64,000 nt of DNA, taken from Hygrocybe punicea (Eukaryota > Basidiomycota > Agaricomycetes > Agaricales > Hygrophoraceae). The position numbers and the translations under genes were made by a program. The notes under the pieces are model-generated. The model did not search any database, had not been told where the DNA came from, and worked only from the letters and a program-made list of their open reading frames with translations. Of the stretch, positions 44,301 through 55,011 are shown one piece after another; within the stretch, counting starts at the first letter, position 1, and the number at the start of each line of letters is the position of its first letter. The stretch lies in the NCBI GenBank assembly GCA_963556145.1, contig OY744462.1:8524607-8588606 (forward strand). Reading direction: 5' to 3'.

Positions 44301-47076
44301 GACATACTTTGGCACATCTCTAACAATTCGGCCATACCGGCAGCTGGTCGTGCTGATTGCAAAAGTCTACCTGGGTTCAGAATATGAAATTTATGAAGAA
44401 GACGAGGTTGACGTCTTGGCAGAACAGACTGGCCATTCTACAATGGCACGTCGTAACAATTATGCCATAGAGTGTGGTTTACTTCCTGGTGTCTCAAGTG
44501 ACCTCATGCTTCGATTTGGTCATGCCTCTGAATGGTGGTGGCGTCTCACTCGATTTTATCCCAACGGCGTCCCACTTTTGCCTCTACGTCAGCGCAGAAA
44601 AATCCGTGAAAGCTTTCAAACACCAAGATCATTATCAACCACCATTAACTCCACCTCACCATCGCCAACGACTGTGGACTTGGGGCGGCTAGTGGAGCAA
44701 CTGACAGGAGTCATCACAACTTCTGTCACCCAGATGAAAATGGAACTGGAGCAGCAGATTCAAATCGGTGTTGCTGCAGGCATTGCAGAGTTCATGCAGA
44801 GACAAAATGCGTTGGTTGCTCCAGTCCACAATAACCAACAAGTCATATTGGAACCACCTCCGATACCTCAAAGCAATGAAACAAGCTCAGGACACGTTGA
44901 TAACTTTGATGACATCTATGCCTTGGATCAGCCATTGGACATCAATCCAAATCATCAACCTGTGGATGATGTAGCATTGCGTCTGCTGCAGCAAATCTTT
45001 CCAGACAAGCCAGATGCCACTTTCCTAACAGAACAACAACGACAGATGGTCGAACTTTCACTGTCAAGAGAGAAAAGTTTTGTGGGTATTTTACCAACTG
45101 GTGGTGGCAAAAGCATGGTCTTTTTACTTCCAGCCTTGCTTGAAACAAATCTCATCACTCTGGTGGTCATTCCAAACAAGGCGCTGCTGCTGGATATGAT
45201 TCGTAAAACCAAGGCATATGGAATACCTACCTGTCAATGGACGTCTGCCCATCGTCAGATAGGTGATGCGCGTGTGGTGTATCTGGCCATGGAATCAGTG
45301 ACCTCATTGGGTTTCAAAGAGTAAGTCCACTCAGGAAGCCAGTAATGACATCGTTGCATATTGAATTAAATCTCCAGATGGTATCGCCAAAAAGAAGGAA
45401 AGATTGTTCGATGGGTGTTTGATGAAGCTCATAAGATCTTCACCGATGTGATGTATCGCGGAGACTTTGCTCGAGTCAAAGAGCTTGCTTTCTACCCCGT
45501 GATGAAAATCTTCCTCACAGCCACATTGCCAGTGACTCATGAAGAACTTTTGTTGGAGGAAACATGCATGCCTTCGTCGACACAGTTCATCAGGGCCCCC
45601 ACCACACGTCCAAACATCAGATACCATGTCTTGCACATCAACAACCAAATGAAACCAGTGAACCAAATAGCCATTGACCTGGCTTCATATTTGCAACAAA
45701 CCACCTTCACCTCTCAATCGCGTGGTATCATCTTCTGCATTGACATCCCAACTGTCAACGAAATTGCTAAACATTTTGGAGACTGCAAATCTCACTCCCA
45801 GATGCCATCTGACCTGAAGGCGCAGTTTCAAGAGTCGTGGTATCAAGGACATCACCAGTGGATGGTGGCAACCTCTGGCTTTATGCATGGCATTGATCAT
45901 CCGGATGTCCAAGCCATTTTGTTCATTGGAATACCTTTTGGTGCCATCAACATCGAGCAAGGTGCAGGACGAGCAGGACGTAGTGGCCAACCTGCATTTG
46001 TGTTTTTGCTTCACAGCAACAACACCATATTCTGTTCAGTTGATGGCTGGGAGGACCGTCAATGTATTGCAGCAGCTGGAGAATGGGCACAAACCAATAT
46101 AGAATGTCGAAGAAAAGTTATGACTCGTCTCATGGATGGTGGAGATGGCATGGATTGCACTGAGATAGAAGGTGCAGAGCAGTGCGACCTTTGTGATCCA
46201 AACACGGAGCTTCTCCATGCAGTCAGAAAACTCATGGCCAAGGACACACCTCAAATATCACGATCAAATACCATGGATATCGAGGACGATTATGACTTGG
46301 GAGGTTGGGATGACGCATCACTCATGAACATTGATATGGAATCATTGTGTGGAGCCCCACTCAGCTCCAATGTTGTCTCATCCTCCTCAGGTCCATCTAC
46401 TGAGCCCATACCTCAAACATCGCCAGTCGCAACAGGCTCTGCAGCACCAGTAACAAAACCTACACCCCAAGTACTTCCTCCTGCAACAATCATTCTGCCA
46501 ACCAGTGTTCGACCATCGATGGCCGTGCAGCTAGATGCAGCTGTTTATGCACAACATATGCAAAGCAGGAAGGCAAAGGCTGCAGAACTTGGAGCCATGA
46601 CAAGATATCTCTATGGAAAGTGCATCATTTGTTGGGCATGGAAAGGACGTTGCGATGTGGTCAAGACCCCAAACCATACCTACTTCATCAGCTGTCGTGG
46701 TCTAGAAGACGTCTTTGTCAACAACGCCATCCGATGGTTCGATCTCAAGAAAAACTACTTCAGATCTTTTCAAAAGTACGAATATTGCTGGCAATGTGGC
46801 TTGCCTCAGGGAAAATATTTGCCATCGACACATCCTGTTTTTGCTCCTGAAAAGACGGTGGCATGTCCATTTGAAGATTTTGTTGCGGTGCTTTGCTGGT
46901 TTGTCTTTATCAATCCAGCTATATTTACAGAGGCCACAAAAGCCTTTCCTGGTCTAAAAAGAGGAATGAGGATCCAGGAATTTGGCATGTGGGCCAAGGA
47001 ACAGGCTAATCCTGGATCATTTTATAATGGTTTGGAGTTGATTGTATGGTTATGGCTACATCATAACAGAATGTAG
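41392..47076 (+). pseudogene. C2H2-finger / recombinase-like / RecQ-type helicase gene, broken 5' part
   Basis: N-terminal C2H2 fingers: CSICHQSLSTHKNALPSHILQKH (41,401 on, given as motif positions), CPIAICSWLGH...HLNDQH (~41,605), and CNHCTFC...HWYKTH (~42,380). A middle region at 44,100-44,470 shows a tyrosine-recombinase-like order: LPPELQELVDFYLLIIRQ, RPYRQL, QTGHST, NNYA. A RecQ-type helicase follows: GILPTGGGKS (~45,090), FDEAHKI (~45,417), FLTATLP, QGAGRAGRSG (~45,960). The C-terminus has Cys pairs (CIICW, WQCG). Introns are at 42,874-42,946, 43,404-43,454 and 45,322-45,378. In-frame TAA (41,944) and TGA (42,025) split the 5' part, while the later exons are intact. It resembles fungal telomere-linked RecQ-like helicase genes; repair/recombination or self-mobility are possible roles. 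Confidence 0.75.
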
Positions 47077-47216
47077 ATTTGAAAATATCATTTTACTTTG
47101 CTTATGAACAATCTGGCATGTTTATGAATTTGAGCAAGGCAACTGGTGATGGTATAATATGGACATGGTGGTATACAAAAATAGTACTGATGGGTCAACA
47201 AATCTGACAGGAGTGG

Positions 47217-48344
47217 TTAGTTTTTGTCAGGCTCATAGTCATCCCCACTCCCTTCCCCATCAGATGTATCGAACCCATGCACCATCTGTGAACTTTTCTT
47301 GGCCAAACGACGAAGGCGCCTTACCTTGGCCTTGGCACGCTTTTGCTCCACCTCTAACTCGGTGGGAGCAGGACGAAGAGGCAGAACGGCTGTGTGGGCA
47401 TCGGTGATTTTGGTCTTGATTAGAGCCAAGGTAGCAGCATTAAGGGTATCGTGAAGATGGACATTAGCTTTGAGAGAGCCGTCGTCGGCAGCGAAGCGCT
47501 TGTATTGTGGCACCGTGACACAGCCCAAATGATAGTGGACATCGCGAAAGGTGGTTCGATCCTATGAAAATTACTATCAGTAAATATTATACATAGTATA
47601 CAAAAATAAAAACAGACCTTGATAGTCATCGAACCAAGACGGCGAGACAGGACATAAGAACCTGCAAGAAGCTTCTTGTTATCTGGGTGAGGTAATTGGT
47701 TGTAATAGTTCATCAAAAAAATTTAGTAGTACATACCTGCAAGACAAGTCACAGCATAACATAACGTATCCGTCTGGGAAGCGGAGACGGGCCATTTGAG
47801 AAATACTTGACGCGAATTGGACATGATCTCATGTTCCAACATCTTGATAACGCCCTTTTTCGTGGGGGGATGACGACTTGTACCTGCCTTCTTACCTTTG
47901 GCTATATTGGCCAAATGCTTGACAGCAGCAGCTTTGGCTCCAAGATTCTAGTGAGAGTGATGAGTTTGTGTTGAAAATAAAGGAGACGGAAGTGGGTAGA
48001 GGTAGCAACTTACCTTTCTAGATCTCAGAGACTTGACCAGCTCAGAGGTGGAGCTAACAAGCTTTTTAGCCCCAGGCTTGGAGGGGACAGGGGTGGGAGA
48101 CCTGGAGGGAGAGAGAGAGGAGGCAGGGCTGGAAGGAGCAAAGCCAAATACAGCAGCAGCAGGAGCAGGGGTGGATGCAGGGCCAGGGATGGAGCCAGAA
48201 GTAGATCTTTGGCTGTTTATCTAAACAAAGAAGGTGAAATAGGGCAGCAAAAGGAACAATAATACTCACAGCTGCAGCCAAGGAAGAGTGAACAAGCCTT
48301 TTGGGGGCAGCAGCAGTTACTTTAGTGGACTTAGTAGGGGCCAT
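47217..48344 (-). CDS. Unknown fungal protein, convergent with the RecQ-like gene
   Basis: Start ATG 48,344 (MAPTKSTKVTAAAPKRL), stop at 47,217. Six exons with short introns: to ~48,270; ~48,220-48,015; ~47,950-47,740; ~47,668-47,618; ~47,560-47,217. An A/P/S-rich N-terminal part (SIPGPASTPAPAAAVFG) is followed by a more ordered core (MLEHEIMSNSRQVFLKWPVS; DRTTFRDVHYHLGCVTVP) and a basic helix (EVEQKRAKAKVRRLRRLAKK). An acidic end closes it. No family was recognised; the basic helix suggests nucleic-acid or nuclear localisation. It ends 140 bp from the RecQ-like gene, tail to tail. Confidence 0.65.
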
Positions 48345-48544
48345 TGTGGAGCAAGCGCAGAAAAGGTGACGCGACGTGACCAAACAAAACACGCAACAAG
48401 TACACGCAACAAGTCTTGTCTCCCCCAATGTTTCTCTCGACACTGGGTATCTCCTGCTGTGAAATGGGACCACCTTGAAAATGAATGAACACCCCAGAAG
48501 CATGGAAAGATGGGTACAAGAGGGTAAAGCGTCCTAATTTCCCG

Positions 48545-49050
48545 CGGTGCCAACTTTTCTCTAACCCCCCCCCCCCAAATTTTTTTAGCCACATCCGCTG
48601 TTTCCCCCGGCCAACCGCAACCACCCACGGCATAAATGGACCCCCCGCAACTCCTTATCGATGGAAACGAAGGGGTGCGACGTCCGAATCATCAGCGCTG
48701 CCAACTTTTCTCTAACACCCCCCCCCAACTTTTTTTAGCCACATCCGCTGTTTCCCCCGGCCAACGGCAACCACCCACGGCTTAAATGGACCCCCCGCAC
48801 CTCGTTATCAATGGAAACGAAAGGGTGCGAGCTCCCAATCATCTGCGCTGCCAACTTTTCTCTAACACCCCCCCCCAACTTTTTTTATCCAGAACCGCTG
48901 TTTCCCCCGGCCAACGGCAACCACCCACGGCTTAAATGGACCCCCCGCACCTCGTTATCAATGGAAACGAAAGGGTGCGAGCTCCCAATCATCTGCGCTG
49001 CCAACTTTTCTCCTAACCCCCCCAGCTTTTTTCAGCCAGAACCCCGACAA
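48545..49050. repeat. C-rich tandem array, 150-bp unit, 3.4 copies (inverted relative of 37.6-39.0 kb)
   Basis: CAACTTTTCTC recurs at 48,551, 48,702, 48,852 and 49,002 (151, 150, 150 bp). Its reverse complement contains AACGAGGTGCGGGGGGT, a 17-base exact match to the 150-bp unit at 37.56-39.01 kb. More distant matches follow in the same order (GTGGGTGGT, GGGGGAAACAGCGGA, AAAAAAAGT, GGGGGGG). Confidence 0.85.
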
Positions 49051-49159
49051 TGACCACCCACGGTTCGAATGACTACACGTAGAAGCACTCTGTAGTCAGC
49101 TATCTACTCTGTTACAATTTATATTGTTAGCACTATAAACATGTTATGTTGGCATCTAT

Positions 49160-49380
49160 TTTATTGGCAACATAGCTTAGTGGTTAAACACTCTACGGAG
49201 TGCATTGAGGCCGTCACGTGACTCTCTCCCGAGTTCGAGACTGTGCCAGGTACTTTCGGTCCCAAGGGATTTATGTATCTGCCCCTGAGACAGCAAGCTG
49301 ATATTTAAGGAGTCCAAGGACTACCGGCTTCAGCCTTTGGATGTCTCCCTCGGGAATGGTTATTCTGATTGCTTGGCTAT
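49160..49380 (+). repeat. Possible tRNA-derived SINE
   Basis: An A-box-like TAGCTTAGTGGTTAAAC (49,169-49,185) and a B-box-like GAGTTCGAGACT (49,229-49,240) are 45 nt apart. GGCAACA and GTGCC could be remnants of an acceptor stem, but it does not close fully. The 3' limit is a guess. Intact tRNA function is unlikely. Confidence 0.4.
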
Positions 49381-49946
49381 ACCCTCTCATTTTTACTAAA
49401 TTTTTCTGGTCTCTCACTCATGTCAATTTTTTTGTAACTTTATAACCATCTAAATTTCTGACTCCCAGATGTGTTTTCTACTACTAAATTCCTAGGTGTC
49501 AGTTTTATTACCAGTACTAACATTTAATTATTGAAATCCTGTGATTCACAAAATGACAAGCTTCAGTGACTAATTTACTTGCAGTACAAAACTGATATGT
49601 AAAAACCTCTAAGAAATAAAATATATACAACTCTAATAATTTTTATCAATCTGTATCTTGGACTTTTCTCCTATGAGAATTACAGATTCAGATTCAGGTT
49701 ATACCACTTATAACATCTCTCTCACTTTTTTGCAACTTTTGCTATTCTATAAATCCAGTCTACCACTTTCTCATTGACCACTAACCATTCAAATAATCCC
49801 AATGCTCTCAGATAACATCTGTTCACAACATAAGACTTATTTTTTTTTTCAACTTGAAATATTCACAGATAAAGCCATTTAACCACATAAGACATGTTCT
49901 TTTGAAACCAAGAATGCAAATGCAAATAATATCAGTGCCACAATGC
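49381..49946. other. AT-rich spacer, no gene
   Basis: Low-GC sequence with pyrimidine-rich tracts and many short stops in all frames; nothing recognisable. Confidence 0.5.
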
Positions 49947-50576
49947 CTAGCCATCTAGAGAATACAATGCTGCAAGTTGTTGATGATAATCTTCATCCAA
50001 CTGTATGCCTTGCGGTTGCAAGGCCCAGTTGTATTGTTGAAATCTTTCCTCTCCAGTAAAGCTGAGGCATTGATGGGGATCCGACGAGTTGCCAAAATTG
50101 ATTTCCCTCCATTGCATTGCAGCAATATGTATCATCTCGTGGAGCTGCTGCAGACCTTTATCATATCCAAGCATATTCACCACCACTGGATCTGCCATTA
50201 TGAGTCGAGCTAAGGAGCAGAAGTTTCGTTGGAGTGACGAATCCAATTGATGTAGGGATCGTATTTGCAGATTGCCATCTGTACCGCTCGATTCTTCATC
50301 TTCCATTGCAACATCTGTTGTCAGGGGAATACCTGCTGCCATTGATGGTAATGTTGATGATTGACCATCAACATTGTTGATGATCTTGTCCTGTCCTGTA
50401 GCTGAGGCCTGTTGTATTGATTCACCAACTGAAACCCAGTCCATGATTCCACCAAAATCCTGGAGAAATACATCATCTTGATGTATGTCATGTGTCGACG
50501 AGGCAGCCATTTTCATTGCAGGTTTGATATCCAGATTGGCATACTTTGCATCCAATTTTGCTGACACTGGTCCCGC

Positions 50577-50734
50577 TGTAGTAGTTGTGCCTGGTCAGTC
50601 ACGTGATCAGGTTCCCACGGTTTGACCTAGTTAGTAGCCTTCCAGATGTAGTAGTCAGTCCATCCTTCCTATCCAGTCGACCTTTCTCTCGAGTCCTGCG
50701 TGAGCCCCCGGAGTGGTACCTCGGTACCACTCCA
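50577..50734. repeat. Left LTR (158 bp)
   Basis: TGTAGTAGTTGTGCC ... GGTACCACTCCA, identical base for base to the right LTR by eye. It includes a TCACGTGA palindrome and a GGTACCTCGGTACC inverted stretch near its end. Confidence 0.9.
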
Positions 50735-52820
50735 ACGTGGTGATGAGAGTGACCTTCGACCCACGGATCTCTTCTTCTCTGCGTCTTCCTCTTTTTTCTC
50801 GCGAAACGACTTTTTTCGGCCTCACCACCCACCGCTGCGCAACTGCGGATTTTCCCTTCATTCACGGCCATACAACACTCCAGTTACCCCCCGGCATTCG
50901 TGTTCAGCCCAATAGGGCCCCGCGTCGCCCCCCGTTGACCCAAAAACCCGGCCGCGACCCCTTTGAACACCCAAGCGGCAGGCCACGTCACATTTTCAAC
51001 CCCCCCGTTTTTCATCATTTCTTTTGTTTTCTTTCGTCATTTCTAGCCCCAGGCAGGCTCATCCGACCCTACGGACCCTCGTTCGACGTACCGGAGCTCC
51101 GCGCTCGCCTACGCCACCCCGAATCCACGGTCGCGGACCTTTTCAGTCGCGCCACGGATCCACCACGTTTTCCCCGTTGGACCCCCGTTTCTTCGTGTAC
51201 ACCAGCGCAACCCACACTCACTCGACCTCCCGTGCCCGCGTTCCACCGGCCAGAACCACCCGCTGCGCTTCGTTGCCCCAAACGAAGCTGCCCCGCCCTT
51301 TTTGGTCAGACCACGGATCCGCCACGTCTTCCCCGTTGGACCCCCGCTCTTTTGCGTACCCCAGCCCCAGGGGCATTCATTTGAGCCCCGGACCCTCGTC
51401 TGACGCCCTAGAGGCCCCCCGTTCACCGTCGTCACCCCGAACGAGCCGTCCCTGGCGTTTCATGCCCACCCAACGCCCAACACGCACCGTGCCACGTCAG
51501 CATTCCGCGACCCCGCTTCCCGTGGATCTCCACCCCAACCCACGCTCATCCAACCCCCGGCACCCACGTTCCACATGCCAGAGCCCCCTGTTGCGCTCCG
51601 TTACCCCAAACGAGACCGCCCCGCCCTTGGTGACCCAACGACCTCGCCACGTCACCATTGCACCGCCCCGTTCTGCCAGCACTACCGGCCCCGGGCCAAC
51701 TCGCCAAACTCACGGCCCACCCGTTTGCAACCCCAGAACACCTGCGCCCATCACCACCCCACGTTCCCACCGCTTTTCGGGCCCCACAGCGTTTCACCAC
51801 CCACAGACCGGCTTCGTGCACCATACCCGGCACCGGCTGCCCTCGTTCAGCTCCCCGCGGCCTCATTCTCGACCGTGGCGACTGCCCTGGACCCGTAGGA
51901 ACCCAAACGAGTCACCCCAGCCCCCCACACGCCCTCGTTTGGTCGCGTACCACCCCGCTATTGACCCCAACAGCGACGTGCACCCCCCACGGACCCAAAC
52001 GAATCGCCGCCGCGACCACCTACTCCGGCAACCCCACCCCACTCGCGTACGTTCATTAGGACCCCCAGCCTCGTTCCCTGGCCCTCGCGACCCCTCACGA
52101 CCGTTTCCCAGAGCCCACGCGAAGAGATCCCTCGACGCCGGCGCCAGCTCTAGCGCCCAAGTACATAGCTTTCCCCACTATTTCCTTCTCTGTTTCCTGT
52201 CCTCGGTTCCTTTCCTCTCTGTTTCCTTCCTCTCTATTTCCTTTCCCTCAATTTCCTTTCCCTCGTTTCCCCTGTCTCTGTCTCTGTTTCCCCCACAATT
52301 CAGTTTCATTATTTTTCTACGCCCTTGATCTGTCACCTGGATACCAGATGCTACCCAACCGAGTTACCCAACGAGTCACCAGAACCAAACAAGCACCGAC
52401 CGAGAACTGCGAACCGAGAACCTGTGGTACGAGAACCGAGAGAACTGAGAACTTGCGATACGAGAACCGAGAACCTGCGATACGAGAACCAAGAACCTGC
52501 GCTACGATTATGGATCAGTTTGGTCATCTACCACCACCGTTTTCGATGGACGATATGGTCCCGCTCCATGAGATGGAGGACTGGGAGTCGTGACTGAGGA
52601 GTTTTGGAGAGCTGAGAGAGAGTCCAGTTTGGTCATTTGCCACCACCGATCTTCGATGGACGATATGGTCCCGCCTCACGTATAAGGCCCGGGGCATCGT
52701 GAGGGACTGGGAGTCGTGACTGGAGAGTTTTTTTTTTTCTTGGTCAGTTTTGTTTTGCTTTTTGTTTTCTTTTAGTAGCGGTATGGTGATGAGGACGTCA
52801 CCATGAGGAGGAGGGGCACT

Positions 52821-52978
52821 TGTAGTAGTTGTGCCTGGTCAGTCACGTGATCAGGTTCCCACGGTTTGACCTAGTTAGTAGCCTTCCAGATGTAGTAGTC
52901 AGTCCATCCTTCCTATCCAGTCGACCTTTCTCTCGAGTCCTGCGTGAGCCCCCGGAGTGGTACCTCGGTACCACTCCA
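52821..52978. repeat. Right LTR (158 bp)
   Basis: Second copy of the terminal repeat, no difference seen. It is followed by CCGC, the target duplication, and then the interrupted gene. Confidence 0.9.
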
Positions 52979-54477
52979 CCGCCATGTCCAGTATTGTCTG
53001 TATCAATTCAATGCTCCGTTGTGAAGGTTGAGCGCAACCTGTCAATTGTGTAGTATTGGGGTAACATGAATGATTTGTGACTTCATGCATGAGCTGCAAT
53101 GATGTCAAAAATAGGACATCAAAGATCCTCGAGCTTCTCACATCATTAGGTTCATTGTGCACAACGGATGCACAAGCTATACTCTGACTGTGAATCCACT
53201 TGCGAGTTGCCACTTGCTTATCCCTGTCCAATGCTGTTGCTAAAAATCAGTTTTAGTGACAAAACTTGACAGATATTAGCTTACTTCGAAGAGGAAGAGT
53301 GAAAGCTCTATTTGGAAGAAGTGTTGTTCCTCTTTCCAAGCCAATCATATCAAACAAACTAAGCCATGGTGATTGAGCAACTTCCAATAAACCCTGCATT
53401 TCATTGATCAGAATTTGTATTGTTCCAAGATCTGCTTCCGCTTCAGTGACATCTGTCATGACCGAGGCAGACCACGCTTGTGTGAGAGCCTCATGGTGTG
53501 TCCATATAAAAAAAACCAACTGCCAAAGAGAGATGAAAACATGAGATTGTTATTTGAGCAAATATTAGATACTGACCTCTTCCCATGCTTCATGTGTGTC
53601 CCGTTTGATTTCTGCGCTAAGCGGTTTGTCTGGATCAACTTCATAATCCACTCCAGTGTTGCTCAGATACAAAGCATGTCTAACTTGGCCTTCAGAGTAG
53701 TTGTACCAACCAGCACAATACAGGTTTTTGTTTGGTCCCAAAAGCCAGGAATTCGAGCGGTCGTTATCCTTGAAATGTGATACAAGAGTGCAACATCCAT
53801 AAAAGAATGCCACCACCTGAATATATGACGGTCAGCTGTGACCGAGATGTCATAAAAGATAACCAACCTGTAACATTATCAATGTGACACCTTCCATTTT
53901 ATTGGAAAAGTCGGGATGACTCAGGAATGATGGCAACAGTAGCTGGTTGATAACAATCAGCGGTGAACTCATCGCATGCATAAAGAGGATGGGTGACATA
54001 CGTGTTGTGGAAAAACAAAATGAACGGTTGGTGCTTCCAAAAGTAGGTTTGTATAGTTGTCGCAAGGCTGGCCAGCAATTTGTAAAAACTTGGCTATAGG
54101 AATGTATGGGGCATTCTTTCGGGGGCGCCACCAACAGGTTCGGTTGGCTGATACTTCCACCGCAATGGATGCAAGGATATCATCCAACTTTGAAGAAACA
54201 AAAGAGTGGATAAATTCTTGTCCATTTCCATCTGCATCGCATGCCATCCATTGAGCAGTGGGCTCCACACAGAAATGTGCCATATTTTTGTAAGTGATGT
54301 CGTATGCAAAGCTGGCAACATCTTTCAAAACATATTGCAGAAACTGTCAGACACGTCAGCAATATGTATCATTTAGTAGCAACTTATTGTGAGAAGACAT
54401 ACAGATGGATCGTAACTTGCCATTCTTTTGATGTTGTCCAAGGTAAGTTCCGAGCAATATGCTGGGGAGATCAAAAG

Positions 54478-54816
54478 ATTATACCGGTCTTCTATGTATA
54501 TATATACAAGTCTGGGACATGAAATTGTTGCAGATTTAAGTTGGCAATCCATTGGGTACACTACTGAGGTGCTCTGTACCAATTTTCTAAGAAATCGGCG
54601 GACCGGTTATGGAGAAAGAGTCCATGCAAGTTGGGGGGGAATCTGTGTTAATGTGGGAAATTAGTCCGAGTTTGGCTTCTAATTATCATGTGATGATGGC
54701 ATCAATTATGATTCATAATCAAGTTGTTTGGTCATGTTTACTTGTCTGATATGGGTTATGAGACTCCTTCTGGCCTCAATTCTCATAACTGTACTGTGGT
54801 CATTCTGCACTTTATG
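54478..54816 (+). repeat. Repeat R1, copy 3
   Basis: Near-identical to R1 copy 1 as far as CAAGTTGTTTGGTCATGTTT (~54,740), then diverged but alignable to CTGCACTTTAT. It abuts an intron of the unknown minus-strand gene just upstream of its first visible exon, so it marks where the gene's 5' part is lost. Confidence 0.8.
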
Positions 54817-55011
54817 TGCCTCTATAGACTCTTTTATTGATACATGTATTCAACTCTGGTCACCATCTAAAGTGTACTTGTGGCCATGGAGTCTTCAACA
54901 GTGCCTAATTCCACTCCACTGGTCATGATTGCCTGTATGAGATATTTGTAAATCTAAATTTCATCACAATGGTGTTGATCATGAATGAATTACAAGTGTA
55001 CTGGCAATAGT

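Larger units (their letters stand above)
50577..52978. mobile_element. Small non-autonomous LTR element (TRIM-like), 2.4 kb
   Basis: Identical 158-bp terminal direct repeats bounded by TG..CA flank a 2,086-bp GC-rich interior. Target duplication CCGC lies at 50,573-50,576 and 52,979-52,982. A purine tract GAGGAGGAGGGG precedes the right repeat, as a polypurine tract would. A TGG lies three bases after the left repeat, but its primer tRNA is unassigned. The longest interior frame (51,024-52,328, plus) is Pro/Arg-rich low complexity without gag, protease, reverse transcriptase or integrase motifs, so movement would need a helper. Identical LTRs indicate a very recent insertion. Confidence 0.9.
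49947..54478 (-). pseudogene. Unknown fungal gene, 5'-truncated and split by an LTR element
   Basis: Exons run from about 54,463 (after a CCCCAG acceptor) through 54,330-53,990, 53,970-53,870, 53,816-53,580, 53,519-53,283 and 53,237-52,979, then continue after the LTR element at 50,576-49,947. Introns have GT..AG ends (GTATGT..GACAG; GTCAGT..GGCAG). Removing the insert and one 4-bp copy rejoins the frame exactly (ILDMA to GPVSAKLD). The protein has blocks such as FLQYVLKDVASFAYDITYKN and TCWWRPRKNAPYIPIAKFLQ, but no family was recognised. The 5' part is missing against R1 copy 3, so the gene was probably dead or dying before the LTR insertion, although the remaining exons look undamaged. Confidence 0.65.

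Noticed and set aside
49160..49250. Functional tRNA gene
   Set aside because: Acceptor arms do not pair fully and no anticodon arm could be folded convincingly.
51024..52328. Gag or polyprotein gene of the LTR element
   Set aside because: No zinc knuckle, protease, reverse transcriptase or integrase motif; composition alone explains the open frame.
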